Shown here: piece by piece, positions 1-8,365 of the stretch
How the letters are laid out: every line of letters begins with the position of its first letter
Numbering within the stretch: the stretch's first letter is position 1
NCBI RefSeq assembly: GCF_000621745.1
Contig: NZ_JHXK01000008.1
Coordinates: 124,001 to 188,000, forward strand
From: Clostridium beijerinckii HUN142
GTDB taxonomy: Bacteria; Bacillota; Clostridia; Clostridiales; Clostridiaceae
Direction: 5' to 3'
Length of the DNA stretch: 64,000 bases
The notes under the pieces: generated by a model
The model's input: only the letters and a program-made list of their open reading frames with translations
Told to the model about the DNA's origin: nothing
Database searches by the model: none
Position numbers and translations under genes: made by a program

Positions 1-1099
1 ACCTATCAATCTCATTTCTTTTTTCCTTATACTTAAATAATCCGCTAAGTACATACTGAGGCAAGTATTGACTATGAATGCATATGTTCTTATCTCTTTT
101 CATCATATTCTCAAGAAAAGCCTTTGAGCAGCTTAGCTTTATATCGCTTTTAAGCTGTCCAATATTATTAGAACAGTTGTATAGTAGGAATGCTTTCAGA
201 GCATTTGCCGTAATACTGATACTCTGCTTAATACAGCTCACTTCTATCTTTAAAAAATTTTTAATAAGTTGGTACCTTTCTTCTATGGTTCTATCTTTTA
301 ATGCTGGCAATCGAATAATCATAGGAATTCTTCTGGTAAATGTTTTCAATAATGCCGATTCAACATTTTCAGTAGTAGCACATATTATAAGGAGATTAAC
401 TTTATACTCTTCCTCAGAATCTCCAAGCCTCCTATATATGCCCTTATCAATTATAGAAAATAACATTTCTTGACCTTCTGATGGTAATCTATGAACTTCA
501 TCTAAAAACAGTATTCCTTCATTAGCTTTTTCAACTAATCCTATGGTATCCCTGCTGGCACCAGTATATGCACCTTTCTTCACACCAAAAATATGGCTTA
601 CTAATAGCTGTGGATTGTTTGCATAATCTGCACAGTTAAAAGAAATAAATGGCGCATTAGCTTTTATTTTTCCAATTTCTTTAGCGTATTTATACATAAC
701 TTCTGCAAACATTGATTTTCCTGTACCAGTTTCTCCCAAAAGAAGAGTATGAAGTCCATTTGGAGGATATATTATGGCAGCTCTTGCCTGTTGTGATACA
801 TTTTTTAAGCTAAAGCTTGTTCCAATAATACTGTCAAAAGCATCTTTTAAAATTTTTTCATTACATTCCTCTATCTCAATATCCTCATCCTTTATTTTGT
901 ACAGTACTGGTTTCTTCACTATTTTTTCTATTTTTCCATCTCTATAAAGTTTATTTAAATCACTAGATACGTTTGTTCTTTGAATATTCATTATTAATGA
1001 AATTTCTGTAGCTGAGAAACCATTAACGCATCCGCATTCATTATATTCCTTACTACACATATTTCTTAAAACTTTATAAATGTTATCGACCCTTCTCAT
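1..1099 (-). CDS. LevR/ManR-type sigma-54-dependent PTS regulator (partial, C-terminus off window)
   Basis: The gene reads leftward and leaves the window at base 1; 366 codons are visible. It starts with ATG at 1099, preceded by GGTGAAAAGC. An N-terminal winged-helix region (about residues 1-70) is followed by an AAA+ domain with Walker A GETGTGKS (122-129), GAYTGA (176-181, the sigma-54 contact loop, normally GAFTGA) and Walker B GILFLDE (195-201). This order (HTH first, then AAA+) is typical of LevR-family activators, which carry PRD and EIIA-like domains further on; those would lie outside the window. Its neighbours are a lactose/cellobiose-type PTS and two chitosanases, so it probably activates them with sigma-54 RNA polymerase when the PTS senses sugar. 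The family is clear; the targets are inferred from context and promoter sequence. Confidence 0.9.
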   Translation of the reverse strand, partial: MRRVDNIYKVLRNMCSKEYNECGCVNGFSATEISLIMNIQRTNVSSDLNKLYRDGKIEKIVKKPVLYKIKDEDIEIEECNEKILKDAFDSIIGTSFSLKNVSQQARAAIIYPPNGLHTLLLGETGTGKSMFAEVMYKYAKEIGKIKANAPFISFNCADYANNPQLLVSHIFGVKKGAYTGASRDTIGLVEKANEGILFLDEVHRLPSEGQEMLFSIIDKGIYRRLGDSEEEYKVNLLIICATTENVESALLKTFTRRIPMIIRLPALKDRTIEERYQLIKNFLKIEVSCIKQSISITANALKAFLLYNCSNNIGQLKSDIKLSCSKAFLENMMKRDKNICIHSQYLPQYVLSGLFKYKEKRNEIDR

Positions 1100-1231
1100 T
1101 GCTTTTCACCTCATATCCTATTTGCATAACTCTTAACGTTAACACCAGGTGTATGTAAGTTAATCTTAAATATCTTTAACTAATAAGCTTATTATACATG
1201 ATTTACCATAGAATTTGAATAAAGATATCAA

Positions 1232-1275
1232 AGAGTGGATTATTCAAGTTTTATTAAATAACCCACTCTATTTTT
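1232..1275 (-). terminator. Terminator after the PTS operon
   Basis: A 13-14 bp stem (AGAGTGG...CCACTCT with an A/T-rich continuation, 1232-1269) lies between the EIIA stop and the LevR-type gene. The better T-run is on the plus strand, so it may work both ways, but it sits where the leftward PTS operon should end. Confidence 0.6.
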
Positions 1276-1296
1276 ATTATTTGCTATTTTGACTTA

Positions 1297-1635
1297 TTAT
1301 ACATTGAACGTTACTTCTTTTTCTTTAAACTTTTCTTCATACATTTTAATAAGTTCACAGATAAGATCTTTAGCTAAAGATGCAGTCATTAAATGATCTT
1401 CTGCATGCATCAATAATAAAGATAATTCTTGTTTATTACCTGCAGCCTCTTCTTGAATTAGTCCAGTCTGTATATTGTGAACTAATGAAAGTTCTTCTTT
1501 AGCTTGTTGCATACATAAGTTGGCTTTATCAAAATCACCGCTTCTAGCTAAATTTAAGGCCTCAAAACAAGCTGAGCGTGAATTGCCTGCATGACTAATT
1601 ATAGTGAAAACTATTTCCTCTAACTCCATATTCAT
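1297..1635 (-). CDS. PTS lactose/cellobiose-family EIIA component
   Basis: This 112-residue helical protein matches the usual length of the lactose/cellobiose EIIA family. It carries the phosphoryl-accepting histidine in the motif LMHAEDHLM (H77), with D80 at the position of the conserved metal-binding aspartate. It accepts phosphate from HPr and passes it to the EIIB cysteine. It ends the leftward operon EIIC-EIIB-EIIA, 13 bases after EIIB. Families of this type transport cellobiose, diacetylchitobiose or lactose. The adjacent chitosanases make glucosamine disaccharides or chitobiose the most likely substrate, which is inference. Confidence 0.93.
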   Translation of the reverse strand: MNMELEEIVFTIISHAGNSRSACFEALNLARSGDFDKANLCMQQAKEELSLVHNIQTGLIQEEAAGNKQELSLLLMHAEDHLMTASLAKDLICELIKMYEEKFKEKEVTFNV

Positions 1636-1648
1636 TTCAAATCCTCCA

Positions 1649-1957
1649 TTATTTATCCATTAAGTTTAGTGCAAGTTCTAGAACACTTTTTCCATCTATT
1701 CTTCCATAAAGTTGTACTGGTATGCATGCATAGGGCTTGCCTTTTTCATCAACTATTTCTTTGACCCATTTTTCTTTATATTTAACTTGTGGTCCAAGTA
1801 AAAATACATCATAATCATCGACGTTTTGATCCAAATCTTCTACTGGTTCAGCATTAATAATTAAATCCTTGCACCCTATTTCCTCTGCGTATTTTTGCAT
1901 TTTTGTCACTAGCAAACTTGTTGACATACCTGCTGCGCACATTAATAATATCTTCAT
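1649..1957 (-). CDS. PTS lactose/cellobiose-family EIIB component
   Basis: This 102-residue EIIB has the phosphocysteine loop right at the N-terminus, CAAGMSTS with C7 as the phosphorylated residue. Phosphate moves from EIIA H77 to C7 and then to the incoming sugar. The length and the beta-strand-then-P-loop start are typical of the cellobiose/chitobiose EIIB fold. It lies between EIIC and EIIA on the same strand with short gaps, so the three subunits are probably cotranslated from one mRNA. Confidence 0.94.
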   Translation of the reverse strand: MKILLMCAAGMSTSLLVTKMQKYAEEIGCKDLIINAEPVEDLDQNVDDYDVFLLGPQVKYKEKWVKEIVDEKGKPYACIPVQLYGRIDGKSVLELALNLMDK

Positions 1958-2006
1958 GCTAAGTTCCTCCTAAATTTTATTCTATAAATATTTTTTGATT
2001 AATATA

Positions 2007-3263
2007 CTAAGCTTGTACTGCATTTAGATTTTCTTCTTTTCCTTCAACTTCTAATTGTTGTTTTTCAGCAAATTTAAAGAATGGATAGTAAATTATTGCT
2101 GCTATAATCATTTCTACAGCAGACCAAACTGCTGCCCTCCAATCTCCACCAGTTGCAATAAATGGTCCTATTATAGGAGGCATTGTCCATGGAACCATGG
2201 CTACTGGTCTACCAATTATGTCAAAATACATCATAAAATAAGACAAAGTAGTAAGTACTAATGGTACCACTGTAAATGGAACTAGAATAACTGGATTTAA
2301 AACTACTGGAAAACCAAATATAACTGGCTCGTTTATTTCAAAGCATGCAGATGGAAATGAAACTTTTCCAAGTGATTTATAAAGTTTGCTCTTTGAACGA
2401 ATCATTAATAAAACTAAACAAAGAGTTGCACCTGTTCCTCCTACATTAACAAATAATGAGTAAAATCCTGATGCTGTAATATATGGGATCTTCTCATGTG
2501 CTATAAAAGCTGCTGTATTAACAGTTAAAAATTGAATGTATATAGGATCGGCTATACCTTCAAGTGTCATATCCCCATGAATGCCTGCTGACCAAAGTAA
2601 TGTAACTAATGCACTATATATTAATATTCCCGGAAGAGTATTAAGGGCAAATACAACTGGACTAAATATCATAGTAATAAAATCAGTTATATTAAATCCT
2701 AGAACTACTCTTATTACCCAAACTGTAATCACAACTACAAAAGCAGGTATTAATGCAATAAATGAATTTCCAACTGCTGGTGGAACGCCCTCTGGTAATT
2801 TGATAACAATATTTCTCTTTACGAAAAATCTTAATACTTCTACTGCAAAAATACAAACTATTATAGCAGTGAAAAGTCCTTCCGCTCCAAATTTACTAGT
2901 ATCTAATTGGAGATCTTCTGTAACTTGTGTAAGCAAAAATGCTACAAAAGATATTACTGATCCTGTAATTGGATCTAATTTATAGCTTTTAGATAAATGA
3001 TACCCTATTCCAAGAGCTGCTAAAACTCCTAGAACTCCAAATGAAGAATTTACAACCACATTCATCTTTGGGCCAAGCTCTCCAATATAATCTGCCCACC
3101 ATTCAAATGGCAAATTACCTAAAATAAGAAATATACTTCCTACAATAATGAACGGAATTGTGATAGCTAAACCATTACGAATTGCCATTAGGTGTCTTTG
3201 ATTACCAACCTTAACTAATGGCGGTATCATCTTCTCTTGAAAAAAATCCATAAATCTTTCCAT
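2007..3263 (-). CDS. PTS lactose/cellobiose-family EIIC permease
   Basis: This is a 418-residue membrane permease of the CelB/LacE class with about ten hydrophobic segments. The conserved family motifs are visible: IHG near 228-230 and NEPVIFG at 311-317, which lies in the substrate-binding region. A strong ribosome binding site (GGAGGAG, 6 bases before ATG) fixes the start. It is the first gene of the EIIC-EIIB-EIIA operon. About 1 kb of AT-rich DNA lies upstream, with a possible sigma-54 promoter at 3476-3491. The sugar cannot be read from sequence; chitosan-derived oligosaccharide is suggested by the neighbouring GH46 enzymes. Confidence 0.94.
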   Translation of the reverse strand: MERFMDFFQEKMIPPLVKVGNQRHLMAIRNGLAITIPFIIVGSIFLILGNLPFEWWADYIGELGPKMNVVVNSSFGVLGVLAALGIGYHLSKSYKLDPITGSVISFVAFLLTQVTEDLQLDTSKFGAEGLFTAIIVCIFAVEVLRFFVKRNIVIKLPEGVPPAVGNSFIALIPAFVVVITVWVIRVVLGFNITDFITMIFSPVVFALNTLPGILIYSALVTLLWSAGIHGDMTLEGIADPIYIQFLTVNTAAFIAHEKIPYITASGFYSLFVNVGGTGATLCLVLLMIRSKSKLYKSLGKVSFPSACFEINEPVIFGFPVVLNPVILVPFTVVPLVLTTLSYFMMYFDIIGRPVAMVPWTMPPIIGPFIATGGDWRAAVWSAVEMIIAAIIYYPFFKFAEKQQLEVEGKEENLNAVQA

Positions 3264-3475
3264 AACTTTTTCTCCTCCATAATTTTTTCGTTCTGTTAAG
3301 CTGCATAAGTATCATCAATTCTATTTAAGTAGTAATCCCAAGCTTGCTAAGCATCGAATCTCTCTGCTAAAGTATTAAATAATAGAACTGAAGAAAACAG
3401 ACATAAAAATTTTCTACCTTACGACAGTTATATAAGACTAATTTTAATAAACATGATTATTCAAACAATATATTA

Positions 3476-3491
3476 TGAAAAATGAGTTCCA
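3476..3491 (-). promoter_or_regulatory. Possible sigma-54 promoter for the PTS operon
   Basis: On the minus strand the sequence TGGAAC-N5-TTTCA differs at two positions from TGGCAC-N5-TTGCA with the correct spacing. It would leave a leader of about 200 bases before EIIC. The G of the -12 GC pair is missing, so the call is weak without the context of the sigma-54 activator gene. Confidence 0.4.
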
Positions 3492-3969
3492 TACCTCTTG
3501 CGTAATATTGTTAATACTCAAAAATAATTATTATTAAATCCCATAATTATTTCCAGTATCTAATAGTAATCGTTTTTATATGTTCTAGTATAACTTTAAT
3601 CTTTATAAATATGGAATACATATTTAATTAAATCATTGTTTATTACTATCAGAATATAAACTTTTACTCAATATATAGACAAATATTAAGTTTATTTTCT
3701 ATAAAATACAAGAGATTTGAGGCTTATAATGAATAACTAATATTGTTTATTAGATTTAGTGCTTAAGTAAGATCAAACCAAAATTATATAATTTCTAAAT
3801 AGCAAAATTTTTATGAAACATTAAACTATTTCCTACTGACAACTCACAGAATGAATTTATTTTTACATAAATTATATAAGCAATTACTATGCCAATACTC
3901 TAAAATACTGATAAACCTTAAACTTAAGTGCTTAAATATAAAATCAATACACATTTTACAGTTTTCTTT

Positions 3970-3999
3970 AAATATAATACACATATGTGTATTATATTT
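3970..3999. promoter_or_regulatory. Perfect 30-bp palindrome (possible activator site)
   Basis: AAATATAATACACAT is followed directly by its exact reverse complement. The half-site ATACACAT recurs in the region upstream of the chitosanase promoter (about 6248). No T-run specific to a terminator stands out apart from six Ts on the plus side. It could be an operator or enhancer for the LevR-type protein, which is inference. Confidence 0.4.
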
Positions 4000-4186
4000 T
4001 TTCTATATTTCGTTTTTACAATATAAAAAGCCTAAATATATATGCTATGCACAATTAAGTCTCTACATTATGGTCTCAATTGATTACTTGGCTTGCTAGA
4101 GCTTTAAATGTAAATTTATTATCACAACATATGTACATACAAATTACTACTTTAAAATACTCAAACTTAACTCCTTATACACCAGA

Positions 4187-4233
4187 AAACAGTATTAATA
4201 CTTGTCCATATTAATACTGTTTTTTATTTTTAT
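4187..4233 (-). terminator. Terminator after the chitosanase genes
   Basis: A stem AACAGTATTAATA / TATTAATACTGTT (4187-4222) with an 8-base loop is flanked by T-runs on both strands. It lies downstream of the leftward chitosanase pair and probably stops it; it would also stop rightward transcription. Confidence 0.65.
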
Positions 4234-4344
4234 TTATACAATTTTGTTTTCTAGATAAAGGTATACTCATTATGCTCTTTACATTAATTTTAGTAACAAT
4301 TATACGTTAATCTAAGAAAAACTATTTTTAACCATTAGTTGATA

Positions 4345-5145
4345 CTAATAAACATCACCATCTATATTAAAAGTTTCTCCATAAACTGTAAACTTGAAAT
4401 CTGTTTTTAAATCTACATTACCTGCTTTTAGTAATTTTCTATATGCATTAACTCTATCTGAACCCTCTGGATCATCATTTTTAAGGAATGCGTATCTATA
4501 ATCCATTACACTAGAAAGAAATTTATTTTCATCTATACCATCCTTAGGTAACCCACCCAGCTTCTTCTTAGCTGAATTAATATATTCTTTTGCCCCATCT
4601 TCTCCATGATTTACACACATATCATATATGAATGCTAACGTAAGTTGGTTTTTAGCTCCAATAGAAGTTGCTAAAGATACTGCTGGGTTCCAATACATTT
4701 CATCAAGTTCATATAATTGAGCTTTCTTAAACAACGGATCATTACATGCCTTTACATCTTTTATAAAATTATCTAAGCCTTTAATATCATTATTCTTGCC
4801 ATCCTCATCATGCTCTTCTTTGTCTATTCTATCTAATGCTGGAATATACTTTGCTAAACTGTTATTTGGATTTAGCTTTGTATAATAATGTATTAATATA
4901 TTTCCATCGTAAGTTCCTGTAGTAAATCCTATACATCCAAATGTAATTCCTCTTCCATCAAAAGAGCCAAGTTTTTCTGCATAATTGTAAACAAATTTTG
5001 TTTTACTGTTTTCACATGCAGTCGTTAATTGAAGATCTACTGCTTTTTGTTCAGAATTTGCAGTAATAGCTAATGCTGCTGAAGAAAATGAAATACACAT
5101 AGTCAAAGATACTGCTAAGGTAATTAATTTTCGTAAATTTTTCAT
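4345..5145 (-). CDS. Secreted chitosanase, glycoside hydrolase family 46
   Basis: A 266-residue protein with a clear signal peptide (lysine-rich start, hydrophobic core, cleavage near residues 26-30). The mature part follows the GH46 pattern: the catalytic acid lies in ACENS (E45), the catalytic base in SFDGRGITFG (D63), followed by GFTTGTYD and NSLAKYIPAL. These match the Glu and Asp of the Streptomyces chitosanase family. It should cut beta-1,4 bonds between glucosamine units of chitosan outside the cell. It follows a paralogous GH46 gene by 46 bases on the same strand, so the two are probably one transcript under the sigma-54-like promoter at 6142-6157. Confidence 0.93.
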   Translation of the reverse strand: MKNLRKLITLAVSLTMCISFSSAALAITANSEQKAVDLQLTTACENSKTKFVYNYAEKLGSFDGRGITFGCIGFTTGTYDGNILIHYYTKLNPNNSLAKYIPALDRIDKEEHDEDGKNNDIKGLDNFIKDVKACNDPLFKKAQLYELDEMYWNPAVSLATSIGAKNQLTLAFIYDMCVNHGEDGAKEYINSAKKKLGGLPKDGIDENKFLSSVMDYRYAFLKNDDPEGSDRVNAYRKLLKAGNVDLKTDFKFTVYGETFNIDGDVY

Positions 5146-5191
5146 ATAAAAATTCCTCCTATAAAGTTATTTAGTATGTTATTTAAGTTTT

Positions 5192-6097
5192 CTAAGGAAC
5201 AACAATTCCATCCCAATCTGTACCCTCAATAGTTATTGGCTTGTCTAAATAATAATTTCCCTCTTTAACAAGTTTCTTAAATACATCTACTCTTCCAAAA
5301 GAATCAGCCCATTCTTCTCTACTTCCCTCCTTATAGCAGTATGATAAGCAGGCTTTTCTAATATTCAAAAAATTATCTAGCCAAACTTTTTCATCTACAT
5401 TTGATCTAGGAGTTCCGCCTGACATTTCCGTAGCTCTTGCAATAAGCGAATCTATAGAGTCTAAATCATTTTGTTCATTACCATGTTGAATTATTGCATC
5501 ATATAATTCTGCTCTAGATAGTGGAAACTTAAGTCCAAGTAAATCAGCTTTTTTTGCAGATGGTATATAATATAGTTCATCTACAATTGAATCTTGAATT
5601 GCTCTAAAATCCGAGTCTTTTGCGGCTGTAGTCCAGTCAGAAATAAAATCACCTATTTTATCTAAGCTACTTACGTCTTCCTGATCATGCTTTGTTTGTA
5701 TCCTATTACTCTCTAACGCTGTTAGTGCTGGCAAATATTTAGCAAGTATGTTGTCTGGTTTTTTATCTGTGTATTTTTTTACTACTAAAATTGCATCCCC
5801 AGTGCCAGTACAAAATCCAGCTCTTCCGCAAGTTATTCCACGTCCATCCCCTAGGTTTTCTCCATATGCATAATCTAATTCAGTAGTGCTATTTTCAAAT
5901 ACACTGGTGAGTTCTTCTGCCCTATGCTTTTGTTCTTTTGTTAACCAGTAGATTCCACCCTTTTCAGCTGATATCATAGAATTAACTGTATCCGCTTTAG
6001 CAGTAACAGTTGACATATTAAAATAAGTTGAAAATGATGATAGAGTTACTATTCCTAGTAAAACTAATGAGGTAAGATGACTACTATTTCTCTTCAT
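5192..6097 (-). CDS. Secreted chitosanase, glycoside hydrolase family 46 (first of pair)
   Basis: A 301-residue GH46 protein. The N-terminal 36 residues form a signal peptide. The catalytic pair is readable as FENS (E68) and GDGRGITCG (D84), followed by GFCTGTGD and NILAKYLPAL, all hallmarks of the family. It differs clearly from its downstream neighbour, so the pair is an old duplication or two separate acquisitions rather than a recent copy. The start ATG at 6097 follows a GGGGGG-type ribosome binding site. A sigma-54-like promoter lies 45 bases upstream, linking it to the LevR-type regulator. Product: chitosan oligosaccharides for the neighbouring PTS (inferred). Confidence 0.93.
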   Translation of the reverse strand: MKRNSSHLTSLVLLGIVTLSSFSTYFNMSTVTAKADTVNSMISAEKGGIYWLTKEQKHRAEELTSVFENSTTELDYAYGENLGDGRGITCGRAGFCTGTGDAILVVKKYTDKKPDNILAKYLPALTALESNRIQTKHDQEDVSSLDKIGDFISDWTTAAKDSDFRAIQDSIVDELYYIPSAKKADLLGLKFPLSRAELYDAIIQHGNEQNDLDSIDSLIARATEMSGGTPRSNVDEKVWLDNFLNIRKACLSYCYKEGSREEWADSFGRVDVFKKLVKEGNYYLDKPITIEGTDWDGIVVP

Positions 6098-6141
6098 TAA
6101 AATATCCCCCCTAATAATTATTTTACCTTAACTATATACAA

Positions 6142-6157
6142 AGCAAATATTATGCCA
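6142..6157 (-). promoter_or_regulatory. Sigma-54 (-24/-12) promoter of the chitosanase genes
   Basis: The minus strand reads TGGCAT-AATAT-TTGCT. This matches TGGCAC-N5-TTGCW at all but one base, with the exact GG-to-GC spacing. Transcription would start near 6130, giving a leader of about 33 bases before the first chitosanase. Repeated half-sites (ATGTGTAT, ATACACAT, CATGTAT) lie at about 6222-6285, where a sigma-54 activator would bind. Confidence 0.75.
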
Positions 6158-6221
6158 ATTATAAAATACAAATAATGCATATTGAAAACAGATGTTTTTA
6201 TGGATAAATAATACATATTAT

Positions 6222-6290
6222 CTAATGTGTATTCTAAAAATACATGAATGATACACATACATGTATTAATTACAGAATGTATCCATAGTA
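6222..6290. promoter_or_regulatory. Cluster of ATACA/TGTAT half-sites (possible enhancer)
   Basis: Several inverted half-sites (ATGTGTATT, AATACATGA, GATACACATACATGTATTA, GAATGTATCC) are packed in this stretch, 65-130 bases upstream of the -24/-12 promoter. The divergent gene at 6556 may share this region. The role as LevR-type binding site is inferred from position. Confidence 0.35.
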
Positions 6291-6555
6291 TATAGTTCTA
6301 AAAAGCAAAAGCTTCATATTAAATTACTGAATACGTTGAAGTCTCATTAATTCAACACAAAACTTAGTTATTACAATATAATATTTTTCCACTCATCCAT
6401 AATATCAGTTATAATATTTGAATTTTTCAACATAGATTTTCATCTAGAATAAAAACTTTATCGTAACGTTACCACTTTGGTTTACATATAATAATGCATA
6501 GTAATAGTTCAATAATATATATCTTAAGATAAAATAATATTATGGAGGAAAACAA

Positions 6556-7191
6556 ATGACTAAATTATGTGAAGGAGAAACCATAAACGAATATGCCAGT
6601 GTAAAGCCAACCGAATTAATGCAGGAATCATCAAATCTTTTATTTAGAATTCCTGTATTCCTAAGCCATCCAAGTAGATTAAATTCTATTCAACAAGAAT
6701 TTGTTGATGCCATAATTGCTAAAATAAGAGAGGCCTTATTATTTCCACGTACCTTACCAGTAACTGAACAATATCCCGAAACTCCATTAACAAATATCAG
6801 AAGAATGATGCTATCTAGTTATGGATTTATTTCACTTAATCTTAATCAACGACAAGTATATATAATTCAAAATAATCTTGGTCAACCTCAAAATCAGTTT
6901 GCTCTTGAGGGTAGTCCTTTTGCTCAAATTGAACCAGCCATGGCTTATCAATCTGGACTTCCTATTCTTCTTATCAGAGAAGCTGGAGTAGAACAGAGTG
7001 GGATTTGGTCTTTTGGTATAGGTCCATTTCTAATTTTAGAGTGGGATCCTACAAGGCCACTTGAAGATTTCTTTACAAGTAATGCGTGGCTAGAAATATT
7101 TCAAAATTGGATATCCCAAGTAAGAAACGGATTTTATCTTCAAACTCAACCTGAATTTCAGTATTCTTGCAATAACACTGATGTAAGATAA
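6556..7191 (+). CDS. Unknown protein, possible TIR / deoxyribosyltransferase-like fold
   Basis: A 211-residue soluble protein with a strong ribosome binding site (TGGAGG, 6542-6547). No family is recognised with certainty. The outline is suggestive: a strand ending in PVFLSHPS (33-40), then a helix, PLTNIRRMMLSSYGFISL (77-94), and later QIEPAMAYQSGLPILLI (124-140). An acidic residue at the start of a helix followed by a strand of the form GxPxLLI is the pattern of nucleoside deoxyribosyltransferases and TIR-like domains, with E126 as the would-be catalytic glutamate. It stands alone, divergent from the chitosanases, and ends in its own terminator. Function unknown; the fold is a hypothesis. 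Confidence 0.6.
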   Translation: MTKLCEGETINEYASVKPTELMQESSNLLFRIPVFLSHPSRLNSIQQEFVDAIIAKIREALLFPRTLPVTEQYPETPLTNIRRMMLSSYGFISLNLNQRQVYIIQNNLGQPQNQFALEGSPFAQIEPAMAYQSGLPILLIREAGVEQSGIWSFGIGPFLILEWDPTRPLEDFFTSNAWLEIFQNWISQVRNGFYLQTQPEFQYSCNNTDVR

Positions 7192-7238
7192 ATTAAAAAT
7201 ATTTCTTAGTTTTTATACTCCATCTAAAAGATCTAAAA

Positions 7239-7292
7239 AAAGCTGTTACATCACAAAGGAATTCTTTATGTAACAGCTTAACTTTTCTTTTA
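7239..7292 (+). terminator. Terminator after the orphan gene
   Basis: The 12-bp stem AAGCTGTTACAT / ATGTAACAGCTT (7240-7279) is followed by ACTTTTCTTTT, about 50 bases after the stop of the gene ending at 7191. Confidence 0.75.
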
Positions 7293-7369
7293 AATAACAT
7301 TAAAGTACTTTTTAAACACGATTCTTAATTATTCATTATAATCCTTATTAGACATACAAAAACTTACAC

Positions 7370-7411
7370 ACACTAAAAATCACCATGATAATTTAATCTA
7401 TCATGGTGATT
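7370..7411 (-). terminator. Terminator after the DUF523 gene
   Basis: A 13-bp stem AATCACCATGATA / TATCATGGTGATT (7378-7411) is followed on the minus strand by ATTTTTAG. It closes the leftward gene that ends at 7480. Confidence 0.75.
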
Positions 7412-7479
7412 AAACAAATACTAGTAATATCTGAATTAACAAAATTAACATATATAAATTAATATATATTTGATTCTTA

Positions 7480-8208
7480 TTACTCTTCCTCTAAAATTTC
7501 TTCTACTTCCTCTACACTCAGCCCTGTAGCTTCTGCAATTTCATCAATTTCTTCAAAGCCCATTAAATCACGAGCTAAGGAAATCATAAGTTTTTTCACA
7601 TTTTCTTCAACACTTGGAGGGAGTTCAGACATATCAGTTAAATTTTCTGTTAAATCAAAATATTCTTCTCCATAAGACTCTTCTTCTTCTCCTAGTTCAA
7701 AAAGTCTTCTTTTCTTAGCTTTCTCTCTATCAAACTCATCAAGATATACTAACTTACTATTATTCACTTCTAAATCTTCATCTGAAAATACAGTTATACC
7801 TTCATTCTCCAATAAAAGAGCTGTAATTCCTTTCCCTTTTATTTTATTACCTGTAAAAGTACCATCATAGACAAAGTTAGATCCACATGAAGGACTTCCT
7901 TCTTTTAATATAGCTTTTGTAGCTCCAAGTTCTTTGGCAATCTTTAATGTTTCATATGCACCGTCTATAAATTGCTTAGTAACATCTTCACCTTTATTGC
8001 TTAGTGCCTTTCCATTCCCCTCTAATACTTCACTTGCCGTATTATTTAGTTCAACAGGATTTCTTGGAGTTTGTAATCCTCCTAATTGTTCTGGACAAAC
8101 TAAAACTGCTTTTCCTTCTCTAAATAATTTTAAACATCTATCACTTAGATTATTTTTACCACTGTATTTACAATTAACTCCACACAAGCATGCACTTATT
8201 ATGTACAT
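7480..8208 (-). CDS. DUF523 protein with C-terminal extension
   Basis: Residues 1 to about 150 match the DUF523 family: ISACLCGVNCKYSG near the N-terminus (cysteines 7, 9 and 13), CPEQLGGL, TPRNPVE and the KEGSPSCGS loop. Family members are about 150 residues and of unproven function; the conserved cysteines suggest metal or sulfur chemistry. This one continues to 242 residues. The tail is acidic, with a GEEEESYGEEYFD stretch and a terminal small helical motif IAEATGLSVEEVEEIL that resembles a minimal HTH. The start is set by AGAGGTG before ATG. It is a single-gene unit with its own terminator. Confidence 0.85.
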   Translation of the reverse strand: MYIISACLCGVNCKYSGKNNLSDRCLKLFREGKAVLVCPEQLGGLQTPRNPVELNNTASEVLEGNGKALSNKGEDVTKQFIDGAYETLKIAKELGATKAILKEGSPSCGSNFVYDGTFTGNKIKGKGITALLLENEGITVFSDEDLEVNNSKLVYLDEFDREKAKKRRLFELGEEEESYGEEYFDLTENLTDMSELPPSVEENVKKLMISLARDLMGFEEIDEIAEATGLSVEEVEEILEEE

Positions 8209-8365
8209 ATTATCACCTCTTATCTAACGTACACTTAACGCTATAAAACAACCTTAAGAGAAATTTAATTATAGCTTTACTTAATTATACATTATTATTT
8301 GTATAATATTCTTACTAATAATAATTTTAATAGCATTTTTAACTTAAATAAGTAAAAAATATTAA

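Larger units (their letters stand above)
3264..4344. other. 1.08-kb AT-rich intergenic region, no convincing gene
   Basis: The stretch between the EIIC start and the chitosanase stop holds no gene with a good ribosome binding site. It contains a weak sigma-54-like promoter (3476-3491), a small dyad AAATATG-N5-CATATTT (3607-3625), a perfect 30-bp palindrome (3970-3999) and a hairpin terminator (4187-4222). Long control regions with distant enhancer sites are usual for sigma-54 promoters. Confidence 0.6.

Noticed and set aside
3851..4099. 82-codon plus-strand frame in the PTS/chitosanase spacer
   Set aside because: No ribosome binding site, composition like random AT-rich DNA, and it overlaps a perfect palindrome; treated as chance.
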